Part shown: positions 49,576 to 62,389 of the stretch, in pieces
Layout: every line of letters begins with the position of its first letter
Position numbering within the stretch: position 1 is the stretch's first letter
Source: Fasciola hepatica
Lineage: Eukaryota > Platyhelminthes > Trematoda > Plagiorchiida > Fasciolidae
Reading direction: 5' to 3'
NCBI GenBank assembly: GCA_948099385.1
Contig: CANUEZ040000193.1
Span: 6,150,501 to 6,214,500 of the forward strand
Length of the DNA: 64,000 bases
Notes under the pieces: model-generated
What the model was told of the DNA's origin: nothing
Databases searched by the model: none
The model's input: the letters and a program-made list of their open reading frames with translations, nothing else
Translations under genes and position numbers: made by a program

Positions 49576-51301
49576 TACGACTGAACTACCCAGAGTTGAA
49601 TCTCCTTATTGCAGTGGAGGAAATATGAAAACTGACTTCAACTGAATTCCTAATCCTATCATTTTAGGGCGCAGTTTGCATCACTTCGAAGTAATATTTT
49701 CATCCGAATCGTGTTTTCGGGGCAAATATGCTCTCTAATCGAGTTGCCTCATCATTCTAATTGGGAACCCTCAAGGAATTCTGTGTTAGACCAACAACGA
49801 GGTTTTCTTTTTTCCTCCTTGTGTGTTTTCATCCTTTCTCTCCCCCTTTGTTCTGTTTTCTAATAACGTAGGAATTTTGTTTGATTTTGAGGTATCCGTT
49901 ACCATACGTCGTGTATTTTTAAAAGCATCGTCACCAAGTATGTGACTTGCTCCTCTATTTCCATGAAATATTTTCGGCTCCACTTGAATTGACAGCGACT
50001 AACCTTCTAGTTAAAACGGTGTAGTTACCTTTATCGTGGTATGAATCTGTGCTCTCCTTAAGATACCATATTGAGCGGTGGTCCATCTAATACTCATCAT
50101 CCCTCATTAAATAATGTTTGATTTCTCTAGATTCCTTCAATATTAACAAGTCAAGTCCCCATTTTTCCGATGTTCCTGTTCTCACCACTCACTGCTCATC
50201 AGGCAATGCAGCAGGAACTAACGATGCAGTCAGTACGAGGAATATTACCGTTTGACCACGGCATGTCTTCTGTTGACTCTCATATGTGCTCTGGTGCCTT
50301 AGGTTCACCATGGACAGTAACATGCGAGCTGAGTTTAACCGACTATCCCTAGAATATCCCACCTATCGGTAAGTTGTGGTCAATCCACACATAATCCTGA
50401 ACATTCAACCCGATGCGCATTTAGCTCTCATTGTCGCGTCAGTCTGATGCTAGTTCTAGTCATGCATTCTGGTAAAACTGGCTTACGAAAATATTATATC
50501 AATTCAGCCTAATTCTTGAGTTTGATTCGTTCATTTTCCTCTTTCTATGGTTCTTTTCATCTAAGGATCAGTAAACTTTCACGTCATCATTATGTAACTG
50601 AGAATGCACGTTTGCAAATGAATTACATGCAAAACGTCAAGCATATAAACGGATACGAGCAGACCTCGAGGAGTGGAAACGATTGACTAAATAGAGGAGA
50701 TTTTATTTCAGACATCAATGAGAAGAAACAAGTCAGCTCAACAATAATAATGAGTATCATACAAGGATTATTAGCCGCACATACACAGCATGAAACGGTA
50801 GAGCATTCATGAAAGTGGCCGGGCCGTTCTTCTTCTTTGAATGCGGTCATGTATAGGGGGTTATGCTCATATATTTGGTTCAGTGCAGAAGACTGCTTTC
50901 TCTGCTGTTGGCCTTCTTATTGCTGTAAAAACCTACTTTTTGTTTGCTACCAATATAGGCGGCGACCTTAAATATTAGGAAGTAATAAAATGTTTCCTGC
51001 GAAAATAATTACATTCTGTGGAAATGAGCTTGATTGCAGTAGTGTTATGGACATACACTCATGAAACAATTTTCGGTAAATGGAACTTTTCATCATTCTG
51101 AATGTGAATACTCAATTGTTTGAGATTTATTTAAGAATTACTGTGACCCTGGACGGTGACACGAAGAAACTATCGTCTTCTACGAGATATGAGAAATTCA
51201 GCACGCACTCTAAAGCAGATATTAGCTTACTGGCACGGGAATTTTTATAAAATTCGCCTTTATCCGTCAAAGGTCCAATTCCTCGAATCGAATGATTCCT
51301 C
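49576..51301. other. No recognised gene inside block X2
   Basis: Counterpart of 13446-15171, no domain recognised. Confidence 0.35.
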
Positions 51302-52517
51302 TTGCTTGCCCTCCTCGCTCGGAAGATGAGCACTAACTTGTCACTCTCACTAGCATTCGCGGAGAGAAGCATAATATCAACTCGCGAATTTCAGTTGATG
51401 TGGCTGGAGCTTCGACTTACTTTTTGTAATCACTGCTTTTGTGTAGTTCACCGCTCACCCAACAGTAGCGATTCATCGTTCTTTCATATCTCACCTTCAA
51501 ACTTTGACCTTATTTTGTGGCAGATCCAACTGACTCGTCACCACCTTATGAGATTTCAATGTTCACAAGCAAGATTGGTTCATTCACTCATCGGACACTT
51601 CGGCTCTGGGGCGCGAAGCCGAACACTTCTCCGTGGTCAACAACCTATGCCAACTTGTTGACTTCCTCACACGTATTCCCTATCGAGCTGGCGATCATGC
51701 CCATACCCTTGAACTTATTCTCACTTTTGTTCATTCCCTGATCTCAGGCACATTTGCCCTTGCTCCAGTTGACTCATCTAATCACTATACTATTTCCTGT
51801 TACATCAGATCTACCCACTTCCATACTTCACCTACTTTGAGATAAATAATTTGGAGCTGAAGTTCAACCAACTGAGATAGATTTTGCGATGTCTACTTCA
51901 GACATTTTCTCTTCCGTTTCTAACTTCAACGACATTGTTCTTCAGGTTATGCAACTTTTTATTACTCACCTGTCCAAACCTGGCAAACCCGAATCATCCG
52001 ACTGGTTCAACCACGCATGCGATCGTGCTGTACGCATGAAGTGTGCAACATTTTTCCATTGGCTCGGCTCGCCCACAAAGGACTCACCTTTGCTCTATGC
52101 AAGCCAAGGAACAGATGCTCACTAACCATACATAGAGCCAGAAAAAGCTTTTTCTGCTGGGAAACCGAACGCTTACTCTCATCTGCCAACGGTAGCCTGA
52201 AACGTTGGTTCCTTGCCAAAGTAGTCTCTCGCGATTTTTGCCCTTCCAATGTCTTTCACATATGTATTTCCTCTGTCAATCTTTTTCCTGAAAATTCGCT
52301 TCCTGGTTCACCACTAACTCCATCTCACCTACATATCCTACTCCTATGTTCCATTCTGTTCCCTCTGTCTCCCATTTTCAAACCCATTTTGGTTTTTGAA
52401 GATAAGCCAAATGCTGCATTCTCTGGACTAATGCAGACCACCCGATCAAAACGGCATACCATTCATCCTCCTTAAAATGTGCAATTCGAATTGGCCTATT
52501 TCCTTCGTCGTCATTCA

Positions 52518-52556
<39 letters not shown>

Positions 52557-52920
52557 TTTTCCGACTTTCTAATCTTCCGATCCCCTGTAAACACATAGCA
52601 ATTTTTCATATTCCCAAAACCGATGATCTTTCTGACCCGAATAATTATCGTCCTTTTCCCACCACAACCTCGATTTGAATGTGTTGCGCCCCACAGATTC
52701 TACCTCTCTTCTCGGCTCATCTATAACTCCTCTATCTTGGTCTGCTTGCCTATCTCAGTTCGCTTCTCGAGCTGAGTGCGAAATTGGTTTTCTGTTTGCG
52801 CCATAAGCTTTTTCACACTAGCTCATCTCCGGATATACAAAACTCAAACTAGCCCCGCACTTGAAAACTGCAGTGACGTGTGGAATAGGGCCTCGTCGGC
52901 CTCTCTTTCTCTTGATCGGG
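51302..52920 (+). pseudogene. CR1/Jockey-type LINE remnant, second copy, truncated at the block edge
   Basis: Same motifs and same inactivating changes as 15172-17119: TGA in place of the GDFN glycine, SNH for SDH, and loss of the YADD palm. It stops at 52920 inside the segment that in copy 1 reads SFDRVHRRVIRLI. Beyond this point block Y2 begins. Compared with copy 1 it lacks 18 bases after 52290, in frame. Confidence 0.83.
52520..52556. repeat. CT/CA microsatellite, copy 2
   Basis: Longer (CT)n and (CA)n runs than the matching tract at 16409-16437, as expected from replication slippage after the duplication. Confidence 0.8.
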
Positions 52921-52979
52921 AAATCTTAATTTAGTTTTTCTGCCAGATGAGTATTGTGGAAATATGAAATGAGAATATT

Positions 52980-53318
52980 GTGGATCGATTAAGTCCAACA
53001 GTCACGTGTGCTGTGGTGGAAATTCGTCACACAAGAGTCCCAGTGAGAAATCAAGCAGACATGCAACAAGCTGTCAGCCTCGATCAGAAGAGTAAACATG
53101 TGGCAGGAACAATACTGAACTCGAGCAGGCACGTTTTACATGCAAACTCCTTTCCCTATCAAACTATCACCTTTAGCATCGCTTACCCGTTGTGCGCATT
53201 TTACATCATTTCAACCTTGGGTCGTGAGGTCATAAGTCAACTAAGAGGACACATTGAACTACGCCACACCTACAGTGAGACTGGTGATTTACAGAAAACA
53301 CAATACTATTCACAATAA
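52980..53318 (+). pseudogene. Unrecognised coding-like segment of block Y2
   Basis: A 112-codon frame with MQQAVSLDQKSKHVAGT in its middle and STLGREVISQLRGHIE near the end, aligned with the broken frames of Y1 at 24635-24960. The fused frame arises from an internal deletion relative to Y1. No family recognised. Confidence 0.25.
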
Positions 53319-54415
53319 CTATTCAATTAACAGTAACACACTAGTTTGGGTGAAGCTGTGAAAGTGCATTAACTAAACAAGTGTATCATAAAACTGCGGT
53401 ATAAGTTTCCACCGGTGTTCCAATGGTGAATCCCACACGTTTCGGTAATCGATCCGCAAATTCTTACACCCAGCGATTAGCAATATTGCACGTTAGTGGA
53501 CCATTATGTGCAGTACCAATACACATGTATCATGCGAAACAGTTGTGCAATAAACGTTTGACGGTCAGCTTGGATTTATTGTTGGTCAGAATAGTAAAAC
53601 AATTTAGATACCCAATCAGCTGGCCGAATACTGCATGTCAAAATATATTGAGGTGATAAGTAGGCAAAATAAAATAAATAAATAGCAATTCTTTTTACTT
53701 CTCATTTGTCATACATCACAAATCCGATGGCTCACTAGGACGATCACGTAATCATAAAAACAGCTACTGCAGTGACTGACCAATAAATTTCTCATTTTAC
53801 GAGTGAAAGGCAGAATATCCGTGCATTCCAGCTCTCAGTGTGGGTCGGATGACGCAGGCCGAACAACAGAAAGACCGTACCAACGCACACAGACGTATCA
53901 CCCGAGTTGGTAAAATAAACGTTTAGTGAAAAGCGGACAAACGACATTTACCATCTCTTCAATGGGATCGGATCATTGGATGAATACTAGTGGAGTCCCT
54001 CTCCCCAAATAAACTGTCAAAGTAATAGCAGCAAGTAACGCCAAAAGGCCAGATATCGGCCACCGCCAATTAGGTCTCAATTCGCACGAAACAACACCAC
54101 ATTATGTGCTCAGAATCAACATTTCAGATCTCTGAATGTATCCTGGTTACCTACAAAAATAATGTGACAAAATCACTAACACTAAACAATTGATAGTTAT
54201 CAACACAATATCAGTCGTAACGCTGATAACACCAATACTGTATGGACACGAATTTGGCAATTGCTGTAATCAAGATTATCGACTATCTATTTGATTTTCT
54301 ATCATCCAGTGTGCAAAATCCATAAAACGTATGATATGTAATCACGAATGGGACGTTGACAAATAGTTGTTTTGATGCCGATTGTTCTGATGTCTCAATC
54401 ATGTGTTCTCACTCA

Positions 54416-55996
54416 ACTGTATTTGTCAAATCAGGTGAATATTCATTAGTTGCAGGAAACTTGTGTTCAAATATAATCAAGAACCAAAACAAACAGGTCA
54501 ATACGACACTGGTAACCGTCACTTCAGGTTCAGTTTCACATATGAACAACGTTCCTCTAGTTTATCTTCTAACCTGATATAACTGGAGAATAGTGAACAT
54601 ATGCAAATCTCTTAATAAAAGCCCATTTCATCAAATTATAAATTAGGAAAAACGTTCCACGATCATTACTTGCAATCCATGTACGATGTAGGTTCGTTTT
54701 GTAACTTGCCTGTCTTCTGCGGTTGGGCAGCTTTCAGGGCGCGTCTGACGCATGAAGCATCACCAAATCACATCGCCACTAACACTACCACCAATCAGTT
54801 ACGATACTCACGTCAAACTGATTGACAAGTTCGAATATTGTTGAGTCAAATGGTAACAGTCAACAACCTGATATCCACCTGCATAGCGTGAGCACACATG
54901 ACCTTCTTCATGTGAGATTTGGTGCGACAGCGAAATGGGTAATCACGTTGAGTGAATCAAGTCTATCGGTTTGGAAACATGGTTGGATCACGTGATGGTT
55001 TCGAGTTGTTCATGATGCCATGTGCTTCTAGTTTCTCCATTGGGGAATATCAATGGTGATGACGTAAGGCCTTGTCTCCGAACGACTTGAGGCAGTCACT
55101 ATTCTTTCATCGATTGATGATGCAATCGTGTTGGGTTTAATTCTCAAGTCAAACTGGAATGTGTTGAGTCATTGTATGACGTAACTAAGACTCGGTACGG
55201 CCAGTGTAGGTAGTTGTGATCCAATATTTCACTTGGAATGTGCAGCTGAACTTGATGTGAATAGACGGTGGATCCTTTAATATATTCGTGTGATCGGGGA
55301 ATTACGTGAACACAATTGGCGGTTCGGCAATACAGTAGATACGCCTGAAAATAGCTTCAGAAGTTTATTGGTTAGTTTGATTATATCATCCCGTTCGTGT
55401 GGAATTTCAAAAATCATTTCCAATTTCAGTGGACGATCATTCTTTATCAGCTTCAGACGATAATACTTTGCCAGGAATAATGCTGGATACGCAGTTGATA
55501 TAAGCGTTTCACTAATCCCATTGATTTCTAGTACCAGTGTATCTGTCGTCAAAATTAACTCTATGTTGAGGTACAATGTTTTGCAGTGTGTTTATCTTGT
55601 ACTTCTCTGGAACTATTTTAGTGCAGTTTAGAGAGTTCATCGGTCAGGTTTCATTCCGGAAGACAGTTCGTTTAATTGAACTATTTTCTCAATATTCGCT
55701 GGGGATAGGCAACGTCATATTTGAACAAAGATTATTGAACATGGTCAACTGCCTTTCAGAAAGTGACTGGATTTCGTAACCTTTTGAACCATTTTATCAG
55801 TTACTATTTTGTAGAGATTCGGTCATTGATGAGACTACTCGTTCCGTTATCTGTATTTCCCGTGTTTATGACACACCGAGCGATTTTAAAAGAAACGTTT
55901 GACAGAAGTTATCGTCACTGCCGTTGAGAGTTTCCATCAGAGAAAATGAGAAACATTTGGTCATATTGTGTCAATAAAGCTTCGTGGGTGAATAGA
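54416..55996. mobile_element. 1.6-kb segment present in Y2 but not in Y1
   Basis: Y1 joins actcaa directly to aatagtatgtgaggg near 26490. In Y2 about 1.58 kb separates the matching actcaa from aatagtaagtaagg. It could be an insertion in Y2 or a deletion in Y1. I found no clear terminal repeats or target-site duplication. A 99-codon minus-strand frame (55576-55277) has a faint resemblance to the region before a PLE GIY-YIG domain, too weak to call. Confidence 0.4.
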
Positions 55997-56677
55997 ATAG
56001 TAAGTAAGGAATAAACCTGTTTGGGGTAAATACTGGTCTACATCGTCTACTCGGTTCACCTCCACCATTTTCGCTACCCGATGTCTGAATTCTGTGTCAC
56101 GATAACAAAATGAGCTTCTGGGTGAATAAAATCGCCCGTAGGAACCAAGATAGATTAGGCTGATGGGAATCGATGTTTGGAAGGAACGAAAAGTAGTTTA
56201 TGATGGCCTACAGCACACAGCTTTAGGAAGTCCCATTTCTGAAAATGTATATGTGCTGTCTGGTGGGCAAATTGGACTTGCAATTATAGGGGAATCGAGG
56301 TTATTCGGAACAACCCCCTAATCATATTCGTGCATCCATTTTGTTTTTCGTCTCCATGTTTTCCGACATTAAAACCTTTTTCTGGTTGCTCTTGAAAACC
56401 ATCATTATGACGATATCAAAGTGGTAGTTACAAAATGCCGATCTACCCTGTGCAATAATTTGCTTCACATCAGATTACCCAGAATTTATTTGACATGGGG
56501 ATAGATGTGGTTTGGTTCTACTTGGTACAGGACTGTGTGTGGGATATGCCACACGTTTTATTCTACAAGGCTCTTGCCTAATTAAAATTCTTAGTAGACT
56601 ATGGTCATGTGTTCGTACATGGTTGTAAGTAATTAACCGATGAGGGCTAGTATGTACTCAAAAGGCTATGTATTCTG

Positions 56678-56842
56678 AATACAGATTGCATTTTGTGTTG
56701 ATGCAATCATTCTTCATGCAAACATGAAGCGATTTTCAGTAAAGCTCAGTTCAGTTCAGTTCAGTTCAGTTCAGCTCTCCTCAGCTTGGTTTAGTTTAGT
56801 TCAGTTTGTTTCAAACACCTATTATTCACGAAGTGGTTATGG
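56678..56842. repeat. 165-bp island identical to 27155-27319
   Basis: Second copy of the perfectly conserved stretch, with the same number of CAGTT units, inside diverged Y2 flanks. Confidence 0.85.
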
Positions 56843-57399
56843 TAGTTCTCGTTTCTATCTCACATTTGGAATCTCAACTGCAGCTCAAACAAGGAGATAA
56901 CTACGAAAAATTATATCCAGTAGATGAATAATGCATTTACAAAAGAGCCAATTAAATGCATTTAACCCCCATGTGGGACCACACCCAGGAAGTCTACAAC
57001 AATTCACATGGCCTTTCCATACCTTTCTTTCATATCATGTCATTGACTGGCCAATTTCATTGATCTGTTCTACCAACTACCTCCCTCAGCGAAAGGCCCG
57101 CTCCAAGTGGTCGTATCCAGAGATATACAGGACACTGTTTCATCTAGAAGTTTGTTCTGTGCACCCAGTACACTGCACCAATCCTCAGTAATAAAGAACA
57201 ATATTCACGCTGCATTCTAGACCAGTGCCTGAATTACCAGTCCAATCTTTGAATTGATTCTTATGATCTTATTATCAGACTGGATGAAAAAGTCCGCAAC
57301 GATATTTTCGGCAAATTAAATTGATGATGTTACATGCTTATCACATAAGCCCAGAAACAAGACCAAATATGTACAGACATCTACGAAGATAGATACGTT

Positions 57400-57860
57400 A
57401 TGTTATTCCTGAGAAGAAATCTGCCAATCAGTTAATTGAGTACGTGGGCAGATAATGGATTCTAATTTCTTGAGAAGCGACTTTTGCTGTGAATCATAAA
57501 ATGTTGTTGTGTGATCGACGAAGGCAGGCCTGATACATTTTCGCGAATCACTGAGGGATTCTGTAATGAAATGGACTTCTGCGCAACTTCCTCGTACGTG
57601 AACCGCCAGGATTTATATGCAGTTGGACATCCGACAGGGTTTTGAAGGCCATGGAGTTCATCAGGTCCAATCAATTTTTACTCCGACGAGAAAAGTAAAC
57701 TGTGTGAACTTTCTTGGATCCTGTTTGGTTACTGGACCCTTTTGGTGTGAGAACGATTGTGACTGATCAAATTAATCAACACCTCCGACCGAGGTCTAGC
57801 CCCATGCTTGAATACTGTACAAGTATAACCGTCCGAACGAGACGTTTTGGTGAACTTGGT
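57400..57860 (-). pseudogene. LINE reverse transcriptase remnant in Y2
   Basis: Counterpart of the Y1 fragment: minus-strand TPKGSSNQTGSKK near 57750-57710, then a frame at 57674-57462. The motif B segment present in Y1 at 28317-28505 has been lost apart from its first residues near 57400-57450. Confidence 0.5.
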
Positions 57861-58990
57861 GAAACATAGAGGCTTGATAAGCTTGCCGCTTGGGAAGTTC
57901 CTAAATTCCGAATTGTTACCTAGTTATAAATTTGGGAAACGGTTTGTCGGATAGTGATCATGAAACTGTATCACCGTTTTACGCATAAGAAATGTTGATA
58001 ACAATAACAATCTTTGTTAAGGGAATTCAAAGTATATGGATAGAAAACATAAAACAAGTCCAAAGTGGAATGGTTTCACCTTATTTGAATGCAAATTGGA
58101 ATATAGTCTACCGATAGCTTCGCCCACCTTCCTTCTCTTCTCCGTGCCATAATAAATCGAATAACCAGCAGAAACATATTGGTTCTCATTTTATTGTGAA
58201 GCGTCTGTTCCATTCTCTTCTATTTCAAGCTGTGGTACGGTGTGAAAAGAAACTCGGTAGACGGTTGTACAAATGTGTTGGTTTCATGTGATCTTGCGAA
58301 ACGAGTGGTCTTGTGCTTCGATAGTGATTCCCTGTGGAACTGATTTTCGTACAAATCCATTAGAACGAATGTAAATCCACATCGTCGGGTTCCTCTTAAC
58401 CAAATAGATACTGGCGTATCAACACTCCAATAAAATCTATTCACTCCATTTTATTTGCATCAATTCCGTAGGAATTTATCTGACTATTTCTCGAGTAAAA
58501 TAACCACGAAATGATATCCGCTTCCCCAGTGATTTGCATTGTAATGAACAGCGCTTTTCCGTACCCACACGTTACCGATCGTGATCGATCACTTGGATGT
58601 TCATCTCGTCCACTAGCCACAAACCTGGTACTGCGGGTTGCGGTCATTTTCCGTCTGTCGAGTATAACTTCTAACTGATTGTTTCGTATTCGTATAAGGA
58701 TTAGCAGATGGAGCGACAGATCCAACATGGGAGCATAATCACTGACTAAGCCGCATAATATACCACTGGATCACTCCAAATGCTAAACAAACTTTGGGAG
58801 ACGTTCAAACAGGGCTTGTGTACGTTTCTTTATTCCTGCCCCACAGCGAACTTCCAAAGAAATCATCTCAATCAAACAAATAGAGAAGATGCTAGCCGAT
58901 GGACAGATGCAACGATGTATTCTATATAACGTGGTACGGAAACAGTACCGATTCGAGAAATACACGAAATGCAAACGATCGCTATAAAAA

Positions 58991-60419
58991 TGAACACCAT
59001 GTGCAAACACAGATACATGCCCGTGAATGCACAGACGAAACGGTGTATGTACTCACCGATTATTCGCCAAACAAATGCACATTATTTTATTGACCCATTT
59101 TGTAAAACGTGCCCGTAGATCGCGTGCATTTTCATTCACCTAAAAGCACTCAGTTAACTAGTATTTAAAATCATCTAACCTTTATGTTGTAACAATAAGG
59201 TAGTGTTGACGGCTAAATCCAAATCGGGAACTAGCATGAAAATAACCAGAGGTTTATGCTACCGGCTATCTTCTCATGACTTTCATTAGTTAGAAAATAA
59301 TGGTAATATTAGTTCAGAGAACTCCCAAAATGATGTTCTTTATGCATACGTTTGTTGAAACATGCCGATTGTATAGAAAAGTCTGATTTCACGTTCAGCC
59401 GTTCACATATACGGGATTTCTACTTCCCCTCCATGAGCTGTATTTAACGAGTGTAATTCTGCATATCTCTGTACTTGTGTAGCTTTTTAGTCCAACTGAA
59501 TAGTTACCTTCAGTTGACACTCCCTCACGGTCAACCACCCTACTAGTCATAAAAACATCCCACAACTGGTTAACCGTGGTCTGGACAAAAAGCCAGCATA
59601 GACACAAAACAACTCCCACTCAGCCATAAACAAAATTTCATTTCTCCACTACCAGTTCGCCTACCAGGTGGCATCACACAAGTCAGTTTGAGAATCCGAT
59701 CTCTTTTGGTTGATGCTATCGTTTTCGCAGCACACAGCACAAGAAATCATATTTTCTTGCTATTTTTTACTACACCTCGCTGAGAATCCAATCTCTGGGA
59801 GCAAAACGGGGATCTTAGAGTCATTGATTCGCACAACGTGAAGCTTAGGATTGTTACAAATGATCGTACTGCCTAAAACATTTACCACATGCCTCATTTG
59901 TAAATTGATCTGCATGATTTATTTACTGCCTACTGGTTGTGATACAATTATATATAACCAAGTAACAGTCTGTGACTAGTTACAACAGCTGTCTTCATTA
60001 TGTCTCTTGATATAAGTGAAATATTAGCACATTATATGTCCACACACTATCCAGAAATCACGGTTTGAATCACACTTAACTATCGAATGTGGTGCAAATC
60101 TTATCACATCTCACTCAAATTGAGCGTGATAAAGATCGAATGCTTTCTCTAAAAACATTTCAACTTCATATCCCTGGTATTTCTTATGTTTACTAGATAC
60201 TCCCGCTGATGATATCAATCAGCTGATTGACAGCGTTCCCAACTATTTCAATACAGGTGTTAATCAGTCCTTGTGCAGAATGGCAGCTGATTTCAGTAGA
60301 CTTGACTTATCCTTTCTAATCACCTTGCATTGTATTGAGTCTTGTACACTTTCTTACTGCTTCGATGCCCTTTTGCATTCAGTATTAGTAGATTATTGAA
60401 GTATTTTCGCAGTATTTCC
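58991..60419. other. No recognised gene
   Basis: AT-rich spacer. The last few hundred bases probably include the 5' part of the LINE endonuclease that follows, but no motif is clear before 60420. Confidence 0.35.
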
Positions 60420-61520
60420 ACGTGCTTCTATTGGCGTTTCTGATCACTGTATTACACTTATTGATACAAAAGTGTGTTTGCTAAGAAAAAGCCTTCACCA
60501 GCTTTCTAAAGTCATCGCGCACTGTCTGCAAACGAGTTTGCACTTTGGAGAATCTCAAAAAGCTTGGGACATTTGCCACCTCCACTGATTTTCCCAATTC
60601 TTACACGAGGCTTTCTCTTTCTGTGAGCAACTAACCGATACCCAAACCTCCATGATTTGTGTTGCCCCATGGAAATCTTTTATGTTCAACACAACAGGTT
60701 TCCCTCTCCCGTGGGTTAAGGGGCAAGGCACAAACATCTGACTGGCATCAAGCCGTAAAAGGCTATTCACACTCATCAAGACTGAAATAAGACATCTGAA
60801 TAACCTGTAAGCATACACAGTGTTGGGTTTCGTGAAATACTGTGAGATGTGAAACGCCACTTATCTGTTGTGCTTCGCCAGGCTCAATGTGAGGCTATGC
60901 GTCGTAGATTCTAATCACCTGTTCACTTTTAAATCCGACACATCCTCACTTCTTCAAATATATCTGGAATCCCATGAACTAAACACTGTCAACCTTGCCT
61001 CTGATCCCACTGTTCAATAACAAGCCTAGTGCCGTGAATCTGATAGCCTCGACTAAATAACACCAATGTTGCTAATGGCTTGCTCTTTCGAAATCATATC
61101 CCATCTCGTCTTATTGATTCTGAGGTGATTGCCAATCGTCGGATATTTATACGCACTCAACCTGTATCAAAGAAAGCATCCGAGAAATACCGTCAGATAG
61201 ATTGAACATTTGCATTGCTGAAAGTAAGTAAGAATGCACTCATCCATTGCATAATTCTCCAAGTTCACTCTCGTGACATGACACAATTTCCCTATATACC
61301 CTGTCTGTCAACACGTGATGCAAATGCATCCATTGCTAATTCATCAGCTTTTACGCGTGATCACGATGGCTGTACTGTGAGGCTACGTTTTCTTAACTAC
61401 GAACGTGCATTTGGTTCCCCCAATCGCGGTAATCTGCTGTATGTTCTACGTGTTAATGCGGTTGACGGCGTTAATTGAAAAGACCTTTGTGATTATTTTT
61501 CCAGTGGCATACAGTTTATT
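60420..61520 (+). pseudogene. CR1-like LINE remnant: endonuclease end, linker and reverse transcriptase motif A
   Basis: GVSDHCITLID at about 60433-60465 is the SDH block that closes LINE endonucleases. The linker follows in changing frames: FCEQL near 60623, FPLPWVKG near 60702 (compare NKPWVT), and RLFTLIKTEIRHLNNL near 60760-60808. Reverse transcriptase motif A is in the frame 61215-61478 with CTVRLRFLNYERAFGSPNRG, where active elements have FLDYxxAFDxx; both aspartates are lost. DYFSSGIQFI after a stop near 61477 matches the YFSGRxQxV block. The element is broken by stops and frame shifts and its later domains are not clear. It lies between Y2 and the fourth core copy, so it may be an insertion there. 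Confidence 0.68.
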
Positions 61521-61526
61521 CCTTAT

Positions 61527-62060
61527 TTGCATTGTCACTGTAATAGGAACGAAGGATTGCATTTTCCTCGAAACAGTCTGAATGAGCTTGTCCACTTGTC
61601 TGCTTCCCGTTCTCCTTTCCCTAACATCCTTAGGTGCGTTGATTTGACGTTCAAACTTCAATTCGGATCTCCCTCCCATTCTGTTCTCAATAACATTCCA
61701 TACCTTTTCTCTGATAACCAAAATATACCTAACGCTTCTACCGTCTACTTTCCATCTTACCACCAAATCTCGAAAATTGCTACCCGCTGTTGCGTCAACA
61801 ATAGATATATTCTCACTGAATACATCATCAGCAGGCATTTTGATTCGTGTGACAAATTAACATGTCACCATCGAACACAAATCCTTGTCTTCCCTCCACA
61901 CTCAATAGAGCCGCATCTTTCACTTTCATTGGCTCGAAATCTAAAATCCTTCATTCACACACGTTTACATGTGGAAATATCCTCAGCCCTCACCATGTCC
62001 ACTTTCTCGTAGACCACGACGCAATAATGAACGATCTTGTTATTCGGCCTCGACATTAAT
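61527..62060 (+). other. Open frame downstream of the CR1-like LINE, unassigned
   Basis: A 161-codon frame (61527-62012) is the longest open stretch in the window, but it shows no domain I recognise. A 130-codon frame overlaps it on the other strand (61838-61446). Position suggests degraded 3' LINE sequence. Codon-level support is lacking. Confidence 0.25.
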
Positions 62061-62389
62061 CTAAGTGTACTAACTGCTTGATTCTTCCTCCACGAATCCC
62101 TCTGGACCTTTCAATAACAGCTTTTATTCGTTTCTTTCAGATTACTACGTAAGTCGCACATGTATCGAAAATTCACCCTAATTCGGTAGTATTAGGACGA
62201 TCATTGTCTTGATTTACTGACCACGTGGCCTGAATCTGAGATAAGACAGTTAGTACCACTCTGCACGATAAGTAGAGAAGAACAAAACTGTCACCATGTT
62301 TATTGTTCAGAATGAATACAGGTTATAAATCATTCCGCAAATAGATCAAATGTGCTACGTGGGAACTACAAAGAATTTCTTGTTTGATG

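Larger units (their letters stand above)
40225..52920. repeat. Block X2: second copy of the 12.7-kb block
   Basis: Direct repeat of 4094-16801. It differs by scattered substitutions, a 1-bp deletion near 44750, an 18-bp deletion after 52290 and a longer microsatellite at 52520. It ends inside the LINE remnant and runs straight into block Y2, whereas X1 keeps the rest of that LINE. Confidence 0.97.
52918..58990. repeat. Block Y2: diverged duplicate of 24492-30010
   Basis: It starts with gggaaatcttaat, aligning with gggatgtttttaat at 24492, and follows block Y1 in order. It has extra sequence at 54416-55996 and lacks several short segments that Y1 has (for example most of 24782-24880). It carries the 165-bp identical island and a decayed LINE reverse transcriptase fragment. 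Confidence 0.88.

Noticed and set aside
61446..61838. 130-codon minus-strand open frame as a gene
   Set aside because: It lies antisense to the downstream part of a LINE remnant, overlaps a longer plus-strand frame, and has no recognisable domain.
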